Below are positions 23,642 through 28,981 of a stretch of DNA of 28,981 bases, piece by piece. Location of the stretch: NCBI GenBank assembly GCA_012727685.1, contig JAAYGO010000021.1:1-28981 (forward strand), written 5' to 3'. Position 1 is the first letter of the stretch, and each line of letters starts with the position of its first letter. Source of the DNA: Bacillota bacterium. GTDB lineage: Bacteria > Bacillota > Dethiobacteria > DTU022. The position numbers were made by a program, and so were the translations under genes. The notes under the pieces were generated by a model. It saw nothing but the letters and a program-made list of their open reading frames with translations, was not told where the DNA came from and ran no database searches.

Positions 23642-24982
23642 ATGGGAAAACTATTTGGCACTGACGGGATCCGCGGTGTGGCCAACCGGGATCTCACTCC
23701 TGAACTGACCTACCGGATCGGGCGCATCGCCGCATCTTTGCTCGGGAAAGAAGAAGAGCTCCCGTTATTTGTGATCGGCCGCGATACCAGGGTATCCGGA
23801 ACCATGCTTGAAGGCGCCCTGATGGCCGGCATTACCTCCGCCGGGGCAACCGTGCGCCTGCTAGGTGTTGCCTCGACCCCGGCCGTGGCGTATGTGACCC
23901 GCAGCATGAAGGCTACCGCCGGCGTGGTTATCTCAGCTTCGCATAACCCCACCGAATACAACGGTTTAAAGTTCTTTGACCGGCGCGGCATGAAACTGCC
24001 GGATGCCGTGGAAGAGGAGATCGAGCGCATTTACTTTGCCCAGGTCGACGCGCTGCCCCGCCCGGAAGGCCAATCGGTCGGCCAGGCGTATCCCGATTGC
24101 GAAGCGCTGGACAGCTACCTTTCGTACCTGAAAGGCATGGCGCCCTCGCTGCGCGGACTGCGCCTCGTGATCGACTGCGGGCACGGCGCCGTCTGCCGGC
24201 TGGCCGATGCGCTGTTCAGCTCCCTGGGCGCGGAAACGGTGATGCTGCACGATACCCCGGACGGCAGCCGGATTAATGTGGCCTGCGGCTCCACCGATAC
24301 GACCGACCTGCAGCAGGAGGTCGTCCGCAGCGGCGCCTCGCTGGGCCTTGCTTTCGACGGCGACGCCGATCGCCTCATCGCCGTTGATGAAAAAGGCAAC
24401 CTGGTCGACGGCGATGCGGTCATGGCCATCTGTGCCATCGATATGGTCGGCAGCGGCAGCTTGAACCACAATACCCTGGTGGCTACCGTGATGAGCAACG
24501 GCGGCCTCGATATGCTCGGCGAAGAGGTTGGCTTTAAAATCATCCGCACCGCAGTGGGTGACCGCTATGTTTTGGAGAAGATGCTCGAAGGCGGTTACAA
24601 TCTCGGGGGCGAACAATCGGGGCATATTATCTTTACCGACCATTCCACCACCGGAGACGGCTTGCTGACCGCGCTGCAGCTTTTGAAATCCGTGCAGGTT
24701 AAAGGTCGTCCCCTCTCCGAACTGGCCGCCCGCTTAAAACGGCTACCCCAGGTTCTCTATAATCAAAAGGTAGCCCGCAAAGAAGGCTGGGATCAAAACC
24801 AGGCCATCCAAAGGGCCGTACAGGAAGTTAAGACAGCCCTGGGCCGCTTCGGGAGGGTGCTCGTGCGCCCCTCCGGCACGGAACCTTTAATCCGGATCAT
24901 GCTCGAAGGCCCCCTGCCGGAAGAAAAACTGCACGCCTATGCCCATTCCCTGGCCGAAATCATCGCCCGCGAGCAATCATAA
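23642..24982 (+). CDS. glmM: phosphoglucosamine mutase GlmM
   Basis: 446 aa, standard length. It interconverts glucosamine-6-phosphate and glucosamine-1-phosphate on the way to UDP-GlcNAc for peptidoglycan. It starts MGKLFGTDGIRG. The phosphoserine loop SASHNP places the active Ser at 100. The metal site DGDADR is near 239-244, GGEQSGHI is the sugar loop, and RPSGTEPLIRIM is the C-terminal phosphate site. GGGGGG lies just upstream of the ATG. GlmM also binds and inhibits CdaA in relatives. glmS, often next to it in Firmicutes, is absent from the next 4 kb. Confidence 0.97.
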   Translation: MGKLFGTDGIRGVANRDLTPELTYRIGRIAASLLGKEEELPLFVIGRDTRVSGTMLEGALMAGITSAGATVRLLGVASTPAVAYVTRSMKATAGVVISASHNPTEYNGLKFFDRRGMKLPDAVEEEIERIYFAQVDALPRPEGQSVGQAYPDCEALDSYLSYLKGMAPSLRGLRLVIDCGHGAVCRLADALFSSLGAETVMLHDTPDGSRINVACGSTDTTDLQQEVVRSGASLGLAFDGDADRLIAVDEKGNLVDGDAVMAICAIDMVGSGSLNHNTLVATVMSNGGLDMLGEEVGFKIIRTAVGDRYVLEKMLEGGYNLGGEQSGHIIFTDHSTTGDGLLTALQLLKSVQVKGRPLSELAARLKRLPQVLYNQKVARKEGWDQNQAIQRAVQEVKTALGRFGRVLVRPSGTEPLIRIMLEGPLPEEKLHAYAHSLAEIIAREQS

Positions 24983-25035
24983 CGAAGAGGGGCAAGGTGC
25001 GGGGACAATCGCTGGTTAACAGCCGCCGCGTAATC

Positions 25036-25064
25036 TTGAAATAATGTTCCGGTCATGCTATAGT
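25036..25064 (+). promoter_or_regulatory. promoter of the mef leader
   Basis: TTGAAA (25036-25041) and TATAGT (25059-25064) with exactly 17 nt between. The predicted transcript begins near 25071 and carries a roughly 300-nt leader before the efflux gene. Confidence 0.78.
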
Positions 25065-25100
25065 GTTTGTTGTTAATAAAAATAGGAGCACACAAATTCC

Positions 25101-25124
25101 ATGTATTCTGTTCGTTTAAGATAA
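25101..25124 (+). CDS. macrolide-sensing leader peptide MYSVRLR
   Basis: Seven codons, ATG TAT TCT GTT CGT TTA AGA, then TAA, with AGGAG (25084-25088) 12 nt upstream and the predicted transcript start about 30 nt before. The peptide ends in Arg-Leu-Arg, the +x+ motif on which ribosomes stall when a macrolide sits in the exit tunnel. The ErmD leader (MTHSMRLR) and the MefA leader (MTASMRLR) end the same way (recalled literature). Stalling on Leu6/Arg7 would cover about 15 nt beyond, reaching the left arm of the terminator at 25127. It directly serves the downstream mef gene. The evidence is motif, position and context; no expression data are available from sequence. Confidence 0.75.
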   Translation: MYSVRLR

Positions 25125-25126
25125 GC

Positions 25127-25190
25127 AAGCATATAAAAAGCAATAGTACACCTCCACCTGCAGTGGGCTTTTTTGCTATGCTTATTTTTA
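25127..25190 (+). terminator. attenuator terminator 1 of the mef leader
   Basis: AAGCATA (25127-25133) pairs with TATGCTT (25177-25183), AAAAAGC (25135-25141) with GCTTTTT (25167-25173), and CCAC (25154-25157) with GTGG (25163-25166). ATTTTTA follows. The left arm starts 3 nt after the MYSVRLR stop codon, so a stalled ribosome would disrupt it. Confidence 0.68.
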
Positions 25191-25214
25191 CGAATCAGGG
25201 CGTGGAATAGGGGA

Positions 25215-25236
25215 ACCGCCTTCTGGCGGTGTTTTT
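25215..25236 (+). terminator. attenuator terminator 2 of the mef leader
   Basis: ACCGCC (25215-25220) and GGCGGT (25225-25230) close a TTCT tetraloop, followed by GTTTTT and then CCTT. Compact and stable, a standard intrinsic terminator shape. Confidence 0.68.
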
Positions 25237-25267
25237 CCTTATTATTTGCTGTCTTTTGATCGTGGCA

Positions 25268-25357
25268 ATGCAGATTAACGCCTGCCTGGCAGGGGTAGTC
25301 TGCTTTTTTTATATTTGGCCTAAACAAGAAGTGATTGAGAATACAAAAATTAGATAG
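25268..25357 (+). CDS. possible second leader ORF before mef
   Basis: A 29-codon ORF starts at ATG 25268 (MQINACLAGVVCFF...) and ends at TAG 25355, about 20 nt before the mef start. It spans terminator 3. The ribosome binding site is weak (GTGG). Its placement over a terminator hairpin suggests a second translation-coupled control step, but it may be chance coding. Confidence 0.3.
   Translation: MQINACLAGVVCFFYIWPKQEVIENTKIR
25270..25310 (+). terminator. attenuator terminator 3 of the mef leader
   Basis: The arm at 25270-25286 (GCAGATTAACGCCTGCC) pairs with 25287-25303 (TGGCAGGGGTAGTCTGC) with a few mismatches and wobble pairs. Seven T residues follow at 25304-25310. It lies about 67 nt before the mef start codon. 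Confidence 0.72.
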
Positions 25358-25376
25358 CAACAAGGGAGTAATTGAT

Positions 25377-26603
25377 ATGACGTTCCAAATGGCGGAATGG
25401 AAACGAAAATTTTTCACGATCTGGACGGGACAGGCGGTCTCATTGATCACCAGCGCGATCCTGCAAATGGCGATTATATTCTATCTAACCGAGAAGACGG
25501 GTTCAGCCCTGGTGCTATCCCTTGCTTCTATGGCCGCATTTTTACCATACGCTCTCTTAGGACCGGCAATTGGGGTGCTGGTCGATCGTTATGACCGGAA
25601 ACTGGTGATGATTGGCGCTGATTTAATTATTGCTGTAGCCGGCGCGGTTTTGGCCCTGGCAGCCCTGTTTATGGAGCTGCCGGTGTGGATGATCATGGTG
25701 GTTTTATTTATCCGCAGTGCCGGCACCGCCTTTCATACACCGGCGCTTAGTGCTGTAACCCCCCTTTTTGTGCCGTCAGATCAGCTGACAAGGTATGCCG
25801 GCTTCAGCCAGTCCATGCAGTCGCTCAGCTATATTCTGAGTCCGGCTTTGGCCGCATTCTTATACGGTGTCTGGGCCTTAAATGCCATCATCGCCATTGA
25901 TGTGGCGGGAGCTTTAATTGCTTGTTTAACGGTAGCGTTTGTGTCTATTCCGAAGGTCGATACACAGCAAGGAGACCGGGCGCGGAATTTTATGCGCGAG
26001 ATGAAAGAGGGGTTTTTGGCGATAAAAGAAAACAAAGGCCTCTTTGCTCTATTGCTAATCGGCACATTGTATATGTTTGTTTATATGCCGATCAATGCTC
26101 TTTACCCTTTAATGAGTATGAGCTATTTTTCCGGAACACCGATGCATGCCTCTATTACCGAAATCGCTTATGCCTCCGGCATGATGGCGGGCGGTCTCCT
26201 TTTGGGGTTGCTAGGAGGCTTTAAAAAGAGGATCGTATTAATGACTGTTTCTATTTTGTTGATGGGGCTTAGTCTGGCGGTTTCCGGATTGCTGCCCGTA
26301 AACGGGTTCGCCCTGTTTGTGGTCTGCTGCTTATTAATGGGGCTGTCGGTTCCATTTTACAGCGGTGTGCAAACAGCCCTTTTCCAGGAGAAAATTAAAC
26401 CGGAATATCTGGGGCGCGTTTTCTCCCTGACGGGAAGCATTATGTCCCTGGCCATGCCCGTAGGGCTGATCCTTTCGGGATCCTTTGCTGACCAGATCGG
26501 AGTAAGCAGCTGGTTTCTCGTCTCTGGGGTATTAATCACCGCTATTGCCTTATTATGCCTGCTGGTCCCTGCGGTCAGAAAGCTGGATCAGAATAGTATT
26601 TAG
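25377..26603 (+). CDS. mef: Mef-type macrolide efflux MFS transporter
   Basis: 408 aa, twelve hydrophobic segments, Major Facilitator Superfamily. Long runs agree closely with streptococcal MefA as remembered: GQAVSLITSAILQMAIIFYL, DRKLVMIGADLII, MFVYMPINALYPL and SGVQTALFQEKIKPEYLGRV. It is therefore assigned to the proton-driven macrolide exporter family, not only to generic MFS. ATG 25377 is used, with AAGGGAG 8 nt upstream. Control is probably by the attenuating leader at 25071-25370. Streptococcal mef usually has the ABC-F gene msr(D) downstream; here the next gene is a convergent lysR only 3 nt away, so mef stands alone. Base composition looks less GC-rich than the genes before it, which suggests transfer. 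Drug range is untested. Confidence 0.85.
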   Translation: MTFQMAEWKRKFFTIWTGQAVSLITSAILQMAIIFYLTEKTGSALVLSLASMAAFLPYALLGPAIGVLVDRYDRKLVMIGADLIIAVAGAVLALAALFMELPVWMIMVVLFIRSAGTAFHTPALSAVTPLFVPSDQLTRYAGFSQSMQSLSYILSPALAAFLYGVWALNAIIAIDVAGALIACLTVAFVSIPKVDTQQGDRARNFMREMKEGFLAIKENKGLFALLLIGTLYMFVYMPINALYPLMSMSYFSGTPMHASITEIAYASGMMAGGLLLGLLGGFKKRIVLMTVSILLMGLSLAVSGLLPVNGFALFVVCCLLMGLSVPFYSGVQTALFQEKIKPEYLGRVFSLTGSIMSLAMPVGLILSGSFADQIGVSSWFLVSGVLITAIALLCLLVPAVRKLDQNSI

Positions 26604-26606
26604 TGC

Positions 26607-27494
26607 TCATTGCTCCGCAGATAGGTATTGTGGGGTAATGGGGCTGGATAAAATATAATTTTTCAGGGTTTTATTAAGCGCTGAGTTGTCTTCAATGATC
26701 AGGTAGGTTGTCCGCTCAATCAGCGGGGTGAAGTTGACAATCTTTGTCTTCGGACTTAAAAGTGAAGTTGCAACATAAGAGGTGCACGGCGCAATACCCA
26801 GGTTTTGTTCGACAAATTTTTTGATGGCGATTGATTGGGGACTCACTGCAATGATGGATGGTTTAAAACCGAGCGAAAGGCAAAGCCTGGTAAAATCACG
26901 GCGGAAAGGCGTGACCGTGACAAAATTTTCAGCGACTAAATCGGCCAGGGCGACGCATTCTTTTGCCGCCATCCAGTGGGATTTGGAGACAAGAAAAACC
27001 ATTTTATCCTTAATGAGCGGGTAAGAAAGAGCTTTATACTTATCGGTAAGCTCGTTAACAATGATTGCATTTAGCTCTTTGGCCTCAAACTTCTTGACCA
27101 GAGCGCTGCTTTTATCCTCAATAATCTCCAGGTTGATATCTGGATATCTGCTTTGAAAGGCACTGAGTATGGCAGTTATGCCTTGATAGGTAATCGCCGG
27201 AATCGCCCCGATTTTAATCGTTCCCTTGATTAAATTAGAATGTTCCAGCATTGCGTTTTGCGCTTTTTTTACTTCAGTCAGAATCCTTTGGGCATAAACA
27301 ACAAAATCTTTCCCCGCTTCGGTAAGGGTGACAGATTTCTTATTCCGCACAAAAAGCTGCACGCCAAGCTGTTCTTCAAGTTTTTTAATTCCGTGCGAGA
27401 AAGCTGATTGGGAAACATTTATTTCTTTAGCTGCTTTGGAGAAATTTTGATAATTGGCCAGGGCCAGAACATATCTAAGCTGGTAGAGTTCCAT
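26607..27494 (-). CDS. LysR-family transcriptional regulator
   Basis: 295 aa, standard length. The N-terminal winged helix-turn-helix (MELYQLRYVLALANYQNFSKAAKEINVSQSAFSHGIKKLEEQLGVQLF) is typical. The effector domain follows from about residue 90 (GTIKIGAIPAITYQGI, ESRYPDINLEIIED-like start of the binding fold). ATG has AGGAG 7-8 nt upstream. It is transcribed divergently from the selenoprotein B gene, the usual layout for a LysR protein that activates its neighbour, so control of the reductase is the best guess. It converges on mef with almost no gap. The inducer is unknown. Confidence 0.92.
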   Translation of the reverse strand: MELYQLRYVLALANYQNFSKAAKEINVSQSAFSHGIKKLEEQLGVQLFVRNKKSVTLTEAGKDFVVYAQRILTEVKKAQNAMLEHSNLIKGTIKIGAIPAITYQGITAILSAFQSRYPDINLEIIEDKSSALVKKFEAKELNAIIVNELTDKYKALSYPLIKDKMVFLVSKSHWMAAKECVALADLVAENFVTVTPFRRDFTRLCLSLGFKPSIIAVSPQSIAIKKFVEQNLGIAPCTSYVATSLLSPKTKIVNFTPLIERTTYLIIEDNSALNKTLKNYILSSPITPQYLSAEQ

Positions 27495-27540
27495 CGCTAT
27501 CTCCTCTTGCCGGCATGCCGGTTGTTGCCTATCATATCTG

Positions 27541-27569
27541 ATTATAAATATTGTGTGCTACAGCTACAA
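27541..27569 (-). promoter_or_regulatory. promoter of the lysR gene
   Basis: On the minus strand, TTGTAG (27564-27569) and TATAAT (27541-27546) are 17 nt apart. The leader includes a 12-base palindrome CCGGCATGCCGG before the AGGAG ribosome binding site. Confidence 0.65.
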
Positions 27570-27691
27570 TTCAAATATTAGATAGATAGCCCTATTGCTT
27601 AAATGGACAGAAGGTAAAGAAAATAACAACAAATCAATGATATAGATTATGATCATACATAACTTAGATAAAAGCGGCAAGTGTTTGATGA

Positions 27692-27697
27692 TATAAT
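27692..27697 (+). promoter_or_regulatory. -10 box for the selenoprotein B gene, activator-type promoter
   Basis: A perfect TATAAT lies 74 nt before the start codon, with no recognisable -35 at the right distance. That fits a promoter needing an activator such as the divergent LysR protein. ATGATCAT (within about 27648-27660) is a palindrome upstream that could be part of its site. Confidence 0.35.
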
Positions 27698-27771
27698 TTA
27701 TGTAAATTCAGGCGTATCTGCTGCGTAATAAACTTATGATTGCCAGCAGTATTCGATTTGGAGGTTTACAA

Positions 27772-28981
27772 TTGAAAGAAAAATTGAAAGTCGTCCATTT
27801 TCTCAACCAATTCTTTGGCCAAATTGGAGGCGAAGTTAAGGCAAATGTCGGTCCCATGATTACCGAAGGTCCCCTGGGTCCTGGTTTGGCCATTAACCAG
27901 GCGCTGGCCGGTGAAGGCGAGGTAGTGGCAACCATAATCTGCGGAGACAATTACTTCGCGGAAAATATGGAAGCAGCCGTTGGCGAGATTGCCGGGATGA
28001 TCAGGAAATATAATCCGGATTTGGTGCTGGCCGGGCCTGCTTTTAATGCTGGCCGGTATGGGATGGCCTGCGGCGAGGTTTGTAAGGTTGCCCAAAGGCA
28101 ACTGGGGATTCCCGCCGTCACCGCCATGTACGAAGACAATCCGGGTGTTGATCTTTATAAAAGTGATGTTGTGATCGTGAAGACCGGCCATACGGCAGCT
28201 TCGATGAAGGCCGCTGTAAACCAGATGGTAAACATCGGAAAGAAGTTGTTGGACCGGGAGGAAATGTCCCCCAACGCCGATGGTTATTTCCCGCAGGGTT
28301 ATAAAAAGAACATCTTCTCTTCCGAGCAAGGTGCGAAGCGCGCCGTTGATATGCTTTTAGCCAAACTAAATGGCCAGGAAGTGGTTTCCGAGATAAAGCT
28401 GCCTAAATTTGACAAGGTGCCCCCGGCCCCTCCAATCAAAGACTTAAGCAAGGCAGTGATTGCCCTGGTCACTGACGGAGGATTGTATCCGGCGGGCAAC
28501 CCGGACCGGATTGAGGCCAGCGGGGCGACCAAGTTTGGGCAGTACAGTATTGACCAGGTCGATAGTCTATCCAGTGAGCAATACGAAGTAAATCATAACG
28601 GCTACAACAATGCATTTGTGGAGGCAGATCCAAATCGCCTGGTCCCGGTAGATGTGGCGCGGGAGCTGGAGAAAGAAGGTTATATCGGCGAGCTGTTTTC
28701 GTATTATTTTGCCACTACCGGGGTGGTGACCACGCTTGCGAATTCCAAGCGGATTGGCGAGTCAATAGCCGGAATACTAAAGAAAAATCACGTGGACGGT
28801 GTCATCTTAACCTCAACCTGAGGAACCAGTACACGCTGCGGTGCAGTGTTGGCTAAGGAAATTGAAAGGGTAGGGATACCGGTAGTTCAGGTTGCCAATA
28901 TGGTCCCCATTGCGCAAATGGTCGGCTCCAACCGGGTTAAAAGGGGTAACAGCATTGTTTGTCCCCTGGGCGATCCGGAAT
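27772..28981 (+). CDS. glycine/sarcosine/betaine reductase selenoprotein B (partial, recoded TGA)
   Basis: Substrate-activating B subunit of a Grd-type reductase, which reductively cleaves an amino acid or betaine for energy in anaerobes. The start is TTG 27772 with GGAGG 7 nt upstream. The N-terminal part has VVHFLNQFFGQIGGE, GPLGPGLAIN and AGPAFNAGRYGMACGEV, all typical of GrdB. The TGA at 28819 is read as selenocysteine, residue 350, in the context ILTST-U-GTSTRCGAV. The frame stays open after it through KEIERVGIPVVQVANMVPIAQ, which matches the family, to the window edge, so the 3' end (about 30 residues) is missing. The usual motif is UxxCxxC; here the first Cys is Ser. Which substrate (glycine, sarcosine, betaine or other) cannot be told. 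No grdA, grdE or thioredoxin genes precede it. Confidence 0.92.
28833..28849 (+). promoter_or_regulatory. bacterial SECIS-like hairpin
   Basis: ACGCTGC (28833-28839) pairs with GCAGTGT (28843-28849, one G-U pair) around the loop GGT. The loop starts 18 nt after the TGA codon and contains the GU that SelB recognises in bacterial SECIS elements. Spacing and loop fit the rule, which supports selenocysteine insertion at 28819. Confidence 0.7.

Noticed and set aside
24983..25035. Possible glmS ribozyme after glmM
   Set aside because: No glmS gene follows, the stretch is too short, and no ribozyme core could be recognised.
25335..25376. Upstream TTG start extending mef by 14 residues
   Set aside because: ATG 25377 has AAGGGAG at good spacing and gives a MefA-like length; the extension lies partly over the second leader ORF.

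Overview
The window looks like chromosome from an anaerobic, GC-rich Clostridia-type Firmicute. The grounds are an AddAB pair in addB-addA order, a cdaA-cdaR-glmM locus, strong AGGAGG-type ribosome binding sites with frequent GTG/TTG starts, an ECF sigma/ZAS anti-sigma operon, and a selenocysteine-containing glycine/betaine/sarcosine reductase B subunit. The species cannot be fixed from the sequence alone.

Layout: (1) 1-7000: a tiny leftward ORF with a good promoter at the edge, then addB and addA, separated by a GTGAGAA-rich repeat. (2) 7000-8180: palindromic intergenic repeats, then a promoter and an archaeal-looking prenylglyceryl phosphate synthase, closed by a bidirectional terminator. 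(3) 8237-14770, leftward: a five-gene molybdenum/tungsten cofactor operon (moeA, moeA-PBP fusion, moaA, mobB-moaC fusion, MOSC-mogA fusion) behind a consensus-like promoter and a Moco-family riboswitch. (4) 14809-16464, leftward: a marR-type regulator and two half-size CHR (chromate) transporters. (5) 16465-16720: a palindromic repeat with 31-bp perfect inverted arms. (6) 16721-19165, leftward: ECF sigma factor, zinc-finger anti-sigma factor and two membrane proteins, probably an envelope-sensing module. (7) 19382-21828, rightward: a LigB/MEMO-like-AMMECR1 fusion and its radical SAM partner, the uncharacterised AmmeMemoRadiSam system. (8) 22068-24982, rightward: cdaA, cdaR, an intrinsic terminator-like hairpin, then glmM. 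(9) 25036-26603: a less GC-rich block with a mef-type macrolide efflux gene behind a 300-nt leader. The leader carries a strong promoter, a seven-codon ORF MYSVRLR, and three successive terminator-like hairpins. (10) 26607-27494, leftward: a LysR regulator, divergent from (11) a reductase selenoprotein B gene whose in-frame TGA at 28819 is a selenocysteine codon followed by a bacterial SECIS-like hairpin. It runs off the right edge.

The most striking item is the mef leader. MYSVRLR ends in the Arg-Leu-Arg motif known to make ribosomes stall with macrolides (as in the ErmD and MefA leader peptides). A ribosome stalled there would cover the left arm of the first terminator, which suggests a complete macrolide-inducible transcription attenuator in an anaerobe. 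Other notable items are the riboswitch-controlled cofactor operon in which three of five products are fusions, the Cys-to-Ser change in the selenoprotein redox motif, and the archaeal-type lipid synthase.
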